Assembly (NCBI RefSeq): GCF_016917355.1
Contig: NZ_CP070304.1
Location: forward strand, 4,092,001-4,156,000
Length of the DNA stretch: 64,000 nucleotides
Origin: Glaciimonas sp. PAMC28666
GTDB taxonomy: Bacteria; Pseudomonadota; Gammaproteobacteria; Burkholderiales; Burkholderiaceae_D
Direction: 5' to 3'
The position numbers were made by a program, and so were the translations under genes. Positions 47,268 through 56,190 of this stretch are shown here, piece after piece. Position 1 is the first letter of the stretch. The number at the start of each line of letters is the position of its first letter. The notes under the pieces are model-generated. The model did not search any database and was not told where the DNA came from. It worked only from the letters and a program-made list of their open reading frames with translations.

Positions 47268-48494
47268 ATGAAAGCAATGATATTAGCAGCGGGTAAGGGC
47301 ACTCGCGTTCGTCCTTTGACCTATGATCTTCCAAAGCCGATGATACCGATTTTGGGAAAGCCAGTGATGGCTTACCTGGTCGAGTTCCTCGCCAGTTACG
47401 GCGTGCGCGACATTATGGTGAACGTCAGCTATTTGCATCAAAAAATTGAAGAGTATTTCGGTGACGGAAGTCAGTTCGGCGTTCAGATTGGTTATTCCTT
47501 TGAGGGCTATATCAATGAGAGCGGTGAAGTCATCCCGGAGCCCTTAGGTTCGGCAGGCGGCATCAAGAAGATCCAGGAATTCGCCAATTTCTTCGATGAC
47601 ACGACGATCGTGATCTGCGGCGATGCGTTGATCGATCTCGACCTGACTTCGGCATTGTTTGAGCATAAGCAAAAAGGCGCAATGGTCAGCGTTATTACCA
47701 AGGAAGTCCCTTGGGATAAAGTCGATAGTTACGGCGTGGTGGTGACCGATCCCGATGGACGGATCAAATCGTTTCAGGAGAAGCCGAAGCAGGAGGATGC
47801 ACTCTCCAATTTTGCCAGTACAGGCATTTATATCTTTGAACCCGAGGCCATCGATCTGATCCCGGTCGGCACGATGTTTGATATCGGATCCGACTTATTT
47901 CCATTGATGGCTGAAAAAGGCTTGCCGTTTTATGCGCAACAACGCTTCTTCAACTGGATCGACATCGGCACGGTAACCGATTACTGGAGCGTGCTGCAGA
48001 GTGTTTTACTAGGCGAAGTCGCCCAGCTGGAAGTTCCCGGAACGCAAATCGCCGACGGCGTATGGGTTGGCCTCAACACCAGCATAGACTGGGAGGGAAC
48101 GACCATTCGAGGTCCGGTATATATCGGTGCCGGTTGCCTGATTGAGTCTGGTTGCACCATTATCGGTCCCACCTGGATTGGGCACGGCAGTCACATATGT
48201 ACCGGCTCAGAGGTGGTGCGTAGTGTCCTGTTTGAATACACGCGGATATTGCCTGATGCTTATCTGGAAGAAATGGTCGTAGTGAAGGAATATAGCGTGA
48301 ATCGCGCTGGCGACTTGTTACAATTGCCAGAGTCCGGTAAACATGAGTGGGGCGATGCGCGCGACAAACCGCCGGAAATGGAGCCCGAGGTGCAAGCTGA
48401 ATTGCACTCTGCGTCGCAATCAAAACCGCCCCAAGCCACCCATCCAAAGAACAGGGCGGAAACCACGGCAGCGTTGCCGTTAGGGGTTTCATGA
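47268..48494 (+). CDS. Sugar-phosphate nucleotidyltransferase
   Basis: Nucleotidyltransferase of 408 residues. The catalytic domain starts MILAAGKGTRVRPLT with Lys in LPKPMIPI, continues with NVSYLHQKIEEYFGDG and ICGDALIDLDL, and is followed by a left-handed beta-helix (GPVYIGAGCLIESGCTIIGP). The last 40 residues are Pro/Ala/Lys-rich and look disordered. It makes an NDP-sugar for EPS, probably GDP-mannose or NDP-glucose. It overlaps manC by 4 bp. Confidence 0.88.
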   Translation: MKAMILAAGKGTRVRPLTYDLPKPMIPILGKPVMAYLVEFLASYGVRDIMVNVSYLHQKIEEYFGDGSQFGVQIGYSFEGYINESGEVIPEPLGSAGGIKKIQEFANFFDDTTIVICGDALIDLDLTSALFEHKQKGAMVSVITKEVPWDKVDSYGVVVTDPDGRIKSFQEKPKQEDALSNFASTGIYIFEPEAIDLIPVGTMFDIGSDLFPLMAEKGLPFYAQQRFFNWIDIGTVTDYWSVLQSVLLGEVAQLEVPGTQIADGVWVGLNTSIDWEGTTIRGPVYIGAGCLIESGCTIIGPTWIGHGSHICTGSEVVRSVLFEYTRILPDAYLEEMVVVKEYSVNRAGDLLQLPESGKHEWGDARDKPPEMEPEVQAELHSASQSKPPQATHPKNRAETTAALPLGVS

Positions 48495-49909
48495 GAATCT
48501 ATCCCGTAATCCTTGCAGGAGGTTCTGGAACGCGCTTATGGCCGCTCTCGCGGGAGGCGCTCCCAAAGCAGTTGTTGCCGCTTTGTTCTAATTTTTCGAT
48601 GCTGCAAGAGACTTTGTTGCGTTTGTCTGAGTGGACCGAGCTGATGCCTCCGCTCATCACCTGCGGTAACGAGCATCGATTTCTCGTGGCGGAGCAATTG
48701 CGCGCCATCGGCATCACACCATTGGGTATCTTACTCGAACCGGAAGGAAAAAATACTGCGCCTTCAGTAGCCGCTGCAGCACATTTTTTATTGAAAGATG
48801 ACAAGGAAGCCCTGATGCTGGTGCTTCCTGCCGACCATGTGATTGCTGACGTTGAAGCTTTTCATGTCGCGGTGCAACGTGCGGCACAAGCGGCGCGTAG
48901 CGGTGCTCTGGCGACTTTCGGTATTGTGCCATCCGGTCCGGAGACTGGCTACGGCTATATTCGTCGGGGAAAAGCAGTCGACGGCACTGACGGCTGTTAC
49001 AGCGTTGAAAAATTCGTTGAGAAGCCCGACCGACCGACAGCCGAGATTTTTGTCGCTGACCCAGCTTATAGCTGGAACAGTGGCATGTTTCTATTTCTGG
49101 CATCGCGCTACCTTGAAGAACTGAATGCCTTCCGTCCTGCTATCGCCGACAGCTGTCGGAAAGCGTTTAACGACGCCTATCGTGATCTCGATTTCTGCCG
49201 TCTGGACGAGGTTTTTTTTGCCACTTGTCCGTCCGAGTCAATTGACTATGCGGTCATGGAGCACACTGCGCATGCGGTCGTGGTGCCAGCAGAGATAGGC
49301 TGGAACGACGTTGGATCGTGGTCTGCCTTGTGGCAAATTCTGGACGACGATATTGACGGAAATGTAGTACGCGGCGACGTGTATACCGACAGCGTCAAGA
49401 ATTCAATGATTCGGGCGGAAGGTCGCTTCGTGGCGGTGGTTGGCGTCGAGGATCTGATCGTGGTTGAAACCAAGGACGCTGTATTAGTCGTGCACAAGGA
49501 CCAGGTTCAGAAAGTAAAAAAAATCGTCGACGATTTGAGGACCAACAATCGCACCGAACATCTGAATCACACGAAAGTCTATCGGCCTTGGGGAAGTTAT
49601 GAAGGCATCGATATTGGGGACCGTTTCCAGGTGAAGCGAATCACCGTCAACCCCGGTGGGAAACTATCGCTTCAAATGCATCATCATCGCGCCGAACATT
49701 GGGTAGTGGTCAGCGGAACAGCGCGAGTCACTTGCGGAGAAGAAGAAAAATTCCTTACCGAAAATGAATCAACCTACATTCCGATCGGGGTCAACCATCG
49801 GTTGGAAAATCCAGGAAAAATGCCCTTACATTTGATTGAAATACAGTCAGGCGGTTACCTGGGGGAGGACGATATCGTTCGCTTCGAGGACATATACAAA
49901 CGTAGTTAA
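48491..49909 (+). CDS. manC: Mannose-1-phosphate guanylyltransferase / mannose-6-phosphate isomerase
   Basis: Bifunctional type II enzyme of 472 residues (AlgA/XanB/ManC family). The GDP-mannose pyrophosphorylase domain has LAGGSGTRLWPLSREALPKQ, VLPADHVI, FVEKPD, YSWNSGMF and EIGWNDVGSWSAL. The C-terminal cupin isomerase domain has RPWGSYE, KRITVNPGGKLSLQMHHHRAEHWVVV and NHRLENPG. It makes GDP-mannose. It overlaps the upstream nucleotidyltransferase gene by ATGA. A hairpin with a short T run follows. Confidence 0.97.
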   Translation: MRIYPVILAGGSGTRLWPLSREALPKQLLPLCSNFSMLQETLLRLSEWTELMPPLITCGNEHRFLVAEQLRAIGITPLGILLEPEGKNTAPSVAAAAHFLLKDDKEALMLVLPADHVIADVEAFHVAVQRAAQAARSGALATFGIVPSGPETGYGYIRRGKAVDGTDGCYSVEKFVEKPDRPTAEIFVADPAYSWNSGMFLFLASRYLEELNAFRPAIADSCRKAFNDAYRDLDFCRLDEVFFATCPSESIDYAVMEHTAHAVVVPAEIGWNDVGSWSALWQILDDDIDGNVVRGDVYTDSVKNSMIRAEGRFVAVVGVEDLIVVETKDAVLVVHKDQVQKVKKIVDDLRTNNRTEHLNHTKVYRPWGSYEGIDIGDRFQVKRITVNPGGKLSLQMHHHRAEHWVVVSGTARVTCGEEEKFLTENESTYIPIGVNHRLENPGKMPLHLIEIQSGGYLGEDDIVRFEDIYKRS

Positions 49910-49951
49910 GGAAGTTTGTAATTTGCAGGTGCCTGCCTGGGTTCTGCTCTC

Positions 49952-49978
49952 ACCGCGCTATCAGATAACGCGGTTTTA
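49952..49978 (+). terminator. Terminator-like hairpin after manC
   Basis: ACCGCG (49952-49957) and CGCGGT (49969-49974) pair, with TAT/ATA inside, followed by TTTT. It may reduce read-through into the phosphomannomutase gene. Confidence 0.5.
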
Positions 49979-50054
49979 CACATTTCCGTTTAAAACGTTT
50001 TTCGTTGGGTTTTTAAGTGCCCTAACCATACCCATTTGAACGGACTATAAAGTT

Positions 50055-51448
50055 ATGCTCCCAATCCAAAATTCGATATTCAAAGCCTACGATATCCGAG
50101 GCGTCATTGGTAAAACCCTTGACGCCGGTATCGCGCGCCAGATCGGGCAAGCCTTCGGTATGGCAGCCCTTGCCAAAGCTCAAAAGACCGTTGTGATTGG
50201 ACGTGATGGCCGCTTATCCGGGGCGGAAATGACCGCGGCCCTGGCAGCAGGATTGCAAGACGTGGGTGTGGACGTGATCGATCTGGGCATTGTCGTTACG
50301 CCCATGGTGTATTTTGCGACCCATGTGCTGGGATCGCAATCTGGCGTCATGGTGACCGGCAGCCACAATCCCCCTGATTACAACGGCTTCAAAATGGTCC
50401 TTGCGGGCGAGGCAATTTATGGCGAGACCATTCAGGCGTTATATCAGGCGATCATTTCGCACGATGTAAAAAAAGCCGTCGGACAGGCCGTGCAGGGTGG
50501 GAGTTACAGCACCCACGATATCAAGGACGCGTATCTGCAACGGATTTTGAGCGACGTGACACTGGCGAAGCCGATGAAGATCGTGGTCGATTGCGGCAAT
50601 GGGGTGGCGGGTGCGTTCGCAGGAGAGTTGTATCGCGCATTGGGATGCGAAGTGCAGGAACTGTTTTGTGAAGTCGACGGTACCTTTCCGAATCATCATC
50701 CGGACCCTGCGCACCCGGAAAATTTACAAGATGTTATTCGGGCGCTCCAAACGACCGATGCAGAAATCGGGCTGGCATTCGATGGCGATGGCGATCGACT
50801 GGGGGTGGTCACCAAAGACGGTCAGATCATTTATCCGGATCGGCAGTTGATGCTCTTTGCCGCTGATGTGCTGACCCGGCATCCCGGCCAGGAAATTTTA
50901 TATGATGTCAAATGCACGCGCCATCTGGCACCATGGATTGCCCAGCACGGTGGCAAGCCGCTGATGTGGAAGACCGGTCACTCGTGGTGAAAGCCAAGAT
51001 GCGTGAGACCGGTGCGCCGCTGGGTGGCGAAATGAGCGGACATGTATTCTTCAAAGATCGCTGGTATGGCTTTGACGATGGTTTGTATGCCGGCGTTCGA
51101 TTGCTGGAATTACTCAGCCGCGAGAGCGATCCATCGGCGGTTCTGAATGCGCTGCCGCAATCGTCCAGTACCCCCGAATTGCAACTCACTCTGGCCGAAG
51201 GCGAAAATTTCGCATTGATTGCAGCGCTGCAGCAGCAAGCGGATTTTCCCGGCGCCGACGACATCATCAAGATCGATGGTTTGCGCGTTGAGTATCCGGA
51301 CGGCTTTGGATTGGTACGGGCATCGAACACCACACCGGTGGCAGTCATGCGCTTTGAGGCCAAATCGGATGCTGCACTGGCACGGATACAAGCGGAATTC
51401 AAGCGCGTGATTCTTTCGGAAAAACCAGATGCCGTTCTGGCTTTTTAA
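50055..51448 (+). pseudogene. manB: Phosphomannomutase/phosphoglucomutase, frameshifted
   Basis: Alpha-D-phosphohexomutase (AlgC/ManB/XanA type) that makes Man-1-P and probably Glc-1-P. The active-site serine loop TGSHNPPDYNGFK, metal loop FDGDGDRLG and C-terminal LGGEMSGHVFFKDRWYGFDDG with RASNTTPV are all present. The frame breaks after KTGHS at 50984-50985: the first part runs into TGG TGA, and the rest continues one base out of step as LVVKAKMRETG. One added base restores a single frame of 464 codons, the family length. Either a real recent mutation or a sequencing error. The second part has no good restart signal of its own. Confidence 0.9.
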
Positions 51449-51599
51449 GGAGAGCCTATTGCGAATACATCCTAACTTTTATAAAAAAACTTAATACCAC
51501 ATTACGCAGAACCCTCAGGCAACGAAGAAAACTGTTTATTTGATGTTCGGTCAGATCAGAATTCAGGTTAACAAGAAATTAATCCAAGAAAGATAAAGC

Positions 51600-52712
51600 A
51601 TGCGATCTCTAATGATAACGGCCCATGACTATAGGTCCCGACGACGCGTTAGCGTGCATTTTATAGCGGCCGAATTAAAAAAATACGGTCCGACCAGTTT
51701 TTTTTCTTGCCAATACAGTTTTCTGTCACAGCTAAAATCTGATCCCAGGAAGTCGTTAAATAGTCTCGCAAATAAAGTCGGCTTGCGTGATGGTGTCAGC
51801 TGTTTTCTATGGAAGACATTTATCCATCCGTTCAATACGCGGAAAAATATTTTCGCCCCAATAGAAAATTTCTTGTTTAGACGCTACGTTAATAATCCTA
51901 ATCCGGTCTTGGTCGAGTGGATAAAAAGTGCGGACGTTATCATCTTCGAAAGTGGCATCGCTCCTATTTTTTTTGATCTTGTTAAACGTTTGAATCCGCA
52001 GGCTAAGACTATTTATCTTGCTTCGGATGACCTTGCTACGATCAATGTTGCAGCGTATGTCAAGGAAACTTTCGCGCAGGTTGGCCCCAAAATGGATGCC
52101 ATTTGCCTGACTTCGCCTCTCATGGCCGATGAGATGCCTGGTCTGGAAAATTGCTACGTGGTCCCGCATGGTTTTGATTACTCGGTGGAAGATCACGCAG
52201 ACCCGTCACCATACGGGCCGGGACTGCATGCCGTATCGGTTGGATCGATGTTGTTCGATCCGGATTTCTTTGTCATCGCATCGAGACTTTTTCCTGAGGT
52301 GACGTTTCATGTTATCGGGTGTGGTATGAGCGCGCACCCGGACTTCGGAAAGAACGTTATTGTGCATGACGAAATGCCACACCGCCTTACGCTGCCCTAC
52401 ATCAAACATGCATCAGTGGGAGTTGCACCCTATCGCTCGGCGAACGTCCCGCGCTATCTTTCCGATACCTCCATGAAGCTGATGCAATACGATTTTTTTA
52501 AATTGCCTTCAGTTTGTCCGGAGGGCGTGGTGGGTGATTATGCTTCGCGCTTTGGTTATACGCCCGGGGATGCCGATTCAATTTTGCGCGCTATGCAAGG
52601 TGCCTTGGCAGCGCCGCGTCTGGCACCCGAAAAAGCACATTTGACGTGGCCCGAGGCGGTTGAACGGCTATTGGCACCAGACCTGTTTTCGGATACGAGA
52701 TTGGTGTCGTGA
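51600..52712 (+). CDS. GumK-like glucuronosyltransferase (GT70)
   Basis: Inverting GT-B enzyme of 370 residues. The pattern at about residues 290-296 (SMKLMQY) corresponds to the Met-Lys-x-x-Gln group that GumK uses for UDP-glucuronic acid binding, and VEWIKSADVIIFESG is the conserved acceptor-side part. GumK adds GlcA to the mannose of the lipid-linked trisaccharide in xanthan. Overlaps the following acyltransferase gene by 4 bp (GTGA). The identification rests on remembered motifs. Confidence 0.8.
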   Translation: MRSLMITAHDYRSRRRVSVHFIAAELKKYGPTSFFSCQYSFLSQLKSDPRKSLNSLANKVGLRDGVSCFLWKTFIHPFNTRKNIFAPIENFLFRRYVNNPNPVLVEWIKSADVIIFESGIAPIFFDLVKRLNPQAKTIYLASDDLATINVAAYVKETFAQVGPKMDAICLTSPLMADEMPGLENCYVVPHGFDYSVEDHADPSPYGPGLHAVSVGSMLFDPDFFVIASRLFPEVTFHVIGCGMSAHPDFGKNVIVHDEMPHRLTLPYIKHASVGVAPYRSANVPRYLSDTSMKLMQYDFFKLPSVCPEGVVGDYASRFGYTPGDADSILRAMQGALAAPRLAPEKAHLTWPEAVERLLAPDLFSDTRLVS

Positions 52713-53791
52713 GCATTGGAACACTAGAACCGCGGAGCGCCAACCTGGGGGCGCCGCGTATAAAGGCCGCGGTTAATCACTTCGGCTTTATCGATAATGC
52801 CAAAGCCATCGGTATTGCCCTTATTGTTATTGGGCATAGCAAAGGATTGCCGGGTTACCTGTCACATTTCATCTTCAGCTTTCACGTGCCGCTATTCTTT
52901 TTTATTTCCGGATTTCTGATTAAATCTACTAAATTAGAGACAACAATCTTCAACAATTCAAAAAAAGTATTACAAAATATAGGCATACCTTATGTTCTAT
53001 TTTTTTTGTTTGCATTTATATACTGGCTGGCTACGCGCAATATTGGCGCGAAGGCACTAATATATTCAGGGACCGCATGGTATGCGCCCATTGGCGGTTT
53101 TGTGACAGGCCACGAGTCCGATTTATATGTCGACCCCCCGTTGTGGTTTTTCCCTTGCTTTCTATCCACAGTCATTGCTTATCATGCGTCGCGTAAATTT
53201 TTCTCGACGACGACCTCAACCTGGTTATTTTTAGCCTTGGCAGGTTCTATTTCATTACTGTGGCAATCGACCTCCTATAAAACGCCTTTAGGCTTAGCCC
53301 CCATGCTAATTGCGTTGGCGTTCTATGCTTTCGGGCAGACTGTTCGGGAGAAAAACTATTTTCTCAGAATAAAGCTTTCCCACCTGGTTTCATTGTTTCT
53401 TTTCGCAATGGTGCTACTGGTTTTTTTTGTATCAAAAAATGGCCCTGTTGACCTCGCAAATATGCGTTTTGGATTGTGGCCAGCACTTTATCTACCTACC
53501 GCCATGTTAGGAATTTTCGCGACATTTTCTATTTCTCGTTTATTGCCATCATCGAGAATAACGAGGTGGCTATCAGCAAATACGCTAACCATTTTTCCTT
53601 TGCACTTCATTTTTTTCAGCCTGATTCGAGGTATCGCGACTTCTCTGCACATGGTTCCCAAAGATTATGACTACGGCTTCGGATGGAGTTTGATGAGCAG
53701 CGCTTTAGCGATTCTACTTTGTGTTCCGGCCGTTTTTATTTTGCGCCTGTTGCCATTGCCGACCGATAGTTTTGGCCGTAACAAAGCCTAG
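52709..53791 (+). CDS. Acyltransferase family 3-like membrane protein
   Basis: Integral membrane protein of 360 residues, GTG start overlapping the GumK-like gene. Ten or so helices; IDNAKAIGIALIVIGHSKG and HFIFSFHVPLFFFISGF are the active-site part of the fucose 4-O-acetylase/OafA-like branch. Second acyltransferase of the locus, presumably acetylating another sugar of the repeat unit. It is the last gene of the tightly packed series. Confidence 0.88.
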   Translation: MSIGTLEPRSANLGAPRIKAAVNHFGFIDNAKAIGIALIVIGHSKGLPGYLSHFIFSFHVPLFFFISGFLIKSTKLETTIFNNSKKVLQNIGIPYVLFFLFAFIYWLATRNIGAKALIYSGTAWYAPIGGFVTGHESDLYVDPPLWFFPCFLSTVIAYHASRKFFSTTTSTWLFLALAGSISLLWQSTSYKTPLGLAPMLIALAFYAFGQTVREKNYFLRIKLSHLVSLFLFAMVLLVFFVSKNGPVDLANMRFGLWPALYLPTAMLGIFATFSISRLLPSSRITRWLSANTLTIFPLHFIFFSLIRGIATSLHMVPKDYDYGFGWSLMSSALAILLCVPAVFILRLLPLPTDSFGRNKA

Positions 53792-54168
53792 GCTGCTGCT
53801 AAGTTGAATAGCTTCGGAGGTAGCTATCGACTGGCTATTTTCGGCTAAAAATTAACGCATCGAATGGTGCGAAGGTCCTGTTTTTCAATTTCGTAAGGGA
53901 GTGATGGCCGACGCATGCGATGGCCCGGTGTTCCTTGATGTTACGTAACGTGTAACGGCCAGATATCTACGCTTGTACAAATCAAAAATAAGGCAAAAAA
54001 GCCAAATTAAATATTCTTAGTCATTGATTTAAAAGGTTAATTTTACAAAAATAAATAAACGGCTGGGCGATTGGATACGGACGTTTTTACGATATTTTTC
54101 GCTGGTATGTAATTTGCATTAACGAGCCAAAGCAGGCTTTTTCTGCGTTACAAAATGGGAGAAATATC
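53792..54168. other. Intergenic region with sigma-54 promoter
   Basis: About 375 bp. The first part has a small hairpin ATAGCT/AGCTAT (53808-53827). The middle (53980-54060) is AT-rich, suited to IHF-type bending, although no clean IHF site was found. The sigma-54 element at 54103 is listed separately. Confidence 0.5.
54103..54118 (+). promoter_or_regulatory. Sigma-54 (-24/-12) promoter of the collagen-like gene
   Basis: TGGTATG-TAAT-TTGCA matches the consensus TGGCACG-N4-TTGCA, with the GG (54104-54105) and GC (54116-54117) doublets separated by the required 10 bp. The start of transcription would be about 54130, 39 bp before the gene. Dependence on RpoN and an enhancer-binding activator is inference. 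Confidence 0.8.
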
Positions 54169-56058
54169 ATGAAAACTACGCAAAAAAGAACACTCGTCGC
54201 GGTATCACTATTGTTCGCCGGCTTGTTGTCGGGATGTGCTGGCAACGGCACCTTAGGCAAGGTTGGTGGAGCGAGTAGTGGTACTGCAGCCGCTGGAACC
54301 ACCGGCACAAGTGGTGGAACTACTGGAGGTGGATCCACAGGTGGCGCTGGCGGAGCCACTGGAGGCTCAGGAACAGATGGCGGCACAGGAACATCGGGCG
54401 GCACAGGAACAGCTGGCACTAATGGTTCTAACGGCACGAACGGCACGAACGGCACTAGTGGTTCTAATGGTTCTAACGGTTCGAATGGTGCGAATGGCGC
54501 AAACGGCGCCACTGGTGCCACCGGCCCAACCGGCGCTACCGGTCCAACCGGGGGCACCGGCCCAACTGGCCCAACCGGGGGCAATGTCCCTCCGGGCGGC
54601 AATAGCAATGCCTCTACTTCAAATCTCCTTTCGAACACAGGCTCAGTCATATCCAGCGTAGGAACTGCAGTGAATGGGCTGAGTACAACATTGACTAGCC
54701 AATTGCCCTTGTCCTCTGCTGCAACCAACGATTTGAATGGTGTTGTCAGCAACGGTAGCGGAATCTTGACAACGCTCGGCGCTGGCGTAACCACTGGCCT
54801 TGGACAAATTGGGACTGCAACTGACCCGGTCGGTATCACCGTCGGAAGTGTCGGTGGGGTGATTGGCAAGGTTGGCGATACGGCTCAAAGCGCGGGCCAT
54901 TTGGTCGCTGATTTGGGTAGCGGTCAGCTTGCGGCTCTGGCTCCGGTCACGACGCCGGTTGGGGGCTTGGTAATCGCGGTCGGGGGTGTCGTCAAAGAAG
55001 TCGCAGGACCCTTGACCCAAACATTGACTACCGGGCCGGTTGAACAGATCACGTTGGCATTAAGCACTGCTATCGTTCCTTTGACCAGTACGGTTAACAC
55101 AGTGACACAAACGATCGGCAACACCACAGGCCTTAACCAACCTGTTAATGGCCTGCTTGTTACGGTTGGTGGCGCTTTAGTCGCGGCTGGCAATCAGGTG
55201 AGCGGTTCGAATACGCCAGTATCCGCAGGTTTGGGTGGCGTTGTTACGACTACCGGTAACACGGTGATCGGCCTGGCTAATAACAGCTTGACCAATAGTT
55301 TACAACCGTTATTAGGCAACCAGGTCAATGGCTTTTTGGGTGGACTGGGCGGCACGGCAGGCGCAGGTGGTAATCCTTTGACCTCGGTAACCGGCCTGCT
55401 TGGTAACCTGACCGGCGGGTTGGGTGGCGTTACCGGGACAGGTACCGATCCATTAGCAGCGCTGACTAGCTTGGTCAGCGGCGCCACGGGTACTTTAGGC
55501 GGCTTGCCAAGCGCGCCTGGTGTTGGATCGCTGACTTCTGTGACGGTATTGGTTAATAGCCTGACTAGCCCGCTGAGTGGCATAGCCGGTACGCCAGGCG
55601 CCGGTTTATTGTCGCCACTGACCGGACTGATCAGCGGTTTGACCGGTACATTAAACGGCGTGTCCGGTACTACGTCGGGCGTCGGTTCATTAGCCTCATT
55701 GACAGGCGTGGTAAGCGGTTTAACAACCACAATAAGCGGTGTTGCAGGTGCCCCAGGCGCTGGCTCATTGGCGCCTGTAACCGGATTGGTTGGCACCCTT
55801 GCCACCACATTAAGCGGTGTTACCAGTGGTTCTGCCGGCGCTGGCTCTCTGACGCCAGTGACGGGCGTTATTACGAGTCTGACTGGTACGTTAAGCGGTG
55901 TAGTGACTCCTGGTGCCGGAGCATTGGCACCGGTAACAAGCATCGTGAGTGGCTTGACTAGCGGAGTTAGCGGCTTAACTGGCTCTGCTGGCACCGGCCC
56001 ATTGGCCCCTGTAACAGGGCTGCTCAACGGATTGCTCGCCGCCTCGCCTAAAAAGTAA
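54169..56058 (+). CDS. Collagen-like, repeat-rich lipoprotein
   Basis: Exported protein of 629 residues. Signal peptide with lipobox LSGC (Cys23), so membrane-anchored. Residues about 30-90 are Gly/Thr/Ser-rich. Residues about 90-140 have collagen-type Gly-X-Y triplets (GSNGSNGANGAN, then GATGATGPTGATGPTG), a sequence able to form a triple helix without hydroxyproline. From about 150 a Gly/Val/Leu/Thr-rich part ends in imperfect repeats of about 30 residues (GAGSLAPVTGLVGTLATTLSGV). Its function is unknown to me; a biofilm or cell-surface matrix role fits the position after the EPS genes. Possible frameshifts would be hard to see in such low complexity. Confidence 0.8.
   Translation: MKTTQKRTLVAVSLLFAGLLSGCAGNGTLGKVGGASSGTAAAGTTGTSGGTTGGGSTGGAGGATGGSGTDGGTGTSGGTGTAGTNGSNGTNGTNGTSGSNGSNGSNGANGANGATGATGPTGATGPTGGTGPTGPTGGNVPPGGNSNASTSNLLSNTGSVISSVGTAVNGLSTTLTSQLPLSSAATNDLNGVVSNGSGILTTLGAGVTTGLGQIGTATDPVGITVGSVGGVIGKVGDTAQSAGHLVADLGSGQLAALAPVTTPVGGLVIAVGGVVKEVAGPLTQTLTTGPVEQITLALSTAIVPLTSTVNTVTQTIGNTTGLNQPVNGLLVTVGGALVAAGNQVSGSNTPVSAGLGGVVTTTGNTVIGLANNSLTNSLQPLLGNQVNGFLGGLGGTAGAGGNPLTSVTGLLGNLTGGLGGVTGTGTDPLAALTSLVSGATGTLGGLPSAPGVGSLTSVTVLVNSLTSPLSGIAGTPGAGLLSPLTGLISGLTGTLNGVSGTTSGVGSLASLTGVVSGLTTTISGVAGAPGAGSLAPVTGLVGTLATTLSGVTSGSAGAGSLTPVTGVITSLTGTLSGVVTPGAGALAPVTSIVSGLTSGVSGLTGSAGTGPLAPVTGLLNGLLAASPKK
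54262..54598 (+). repeat. Tandem Gly-X-Y coding repeats
   Basis: Short in-frame 9- and 18-bp repeats encode Gly-Thr-Asn, Gly-Ser-Asn, Gly-Ala-Asn and Gly-Pro-Thr triplets inside the collagen-like gene. Such DNA can change length by slippage in multiples of 9 bp without breaking the frame. Confidence 0.75.
55440..56040 (+). repeat. Degenerate repeats of about 90-100 bp
   Basis: In the 3' third of the same gene, about six imperfect units encode a theme such as PVTGLVGTLATTLSGV plus a Gly-rich link of varying length. The units differ at many positions, so they are older than the Gly-X-Y repeats. Confidence 0.6.
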
Positions 56059-56069
56059 GTATGTTATCG

Positions 56070-56106
56070 GCGCAAAAAAACCTTGGTTTATAGGGTTTTT
56101 TTGCGC
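56070..56106 (+). terminator. Terminator of the collagen-like gene
   Basis: GCGCAAAAAAACC pairs with GGTTTTTTTGCGC around a short loop, 12 bp past the stop codon, with the T run inside the 3' arm. Confidence 0.75.
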
Positions 56107-56190
56107 GTGAAGAGCGAACACAACGTCGACGAGTTGGGAACAATTTTTGATGGTCCCCATAAGCGATTGAGGAAAATAAATTCACCAAAT

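Noticed and set aside
50970-51000. Programmed frameshift in the phosphohexomutase gene
   Set aside because: No slippery heptamer, downstream pseudoknot or internal Shine-Dalgarno sequence is visible, and the family does not use frameshifting.
54420-54590. Short regular repeats as a CRISPR array
   Set aside because: The repeats are 9-18 bp, in frame and without spacers; they code for Gly-X-Y triplets.
54087-56027. Long Pro/Val-rich minus-strand frames opposite the collagen-like gene
   Set aside because: They are the mirror of the Gly/Thr-rich repeats; the plus-strand gene has a signal peptide, a promoter and a terminator.
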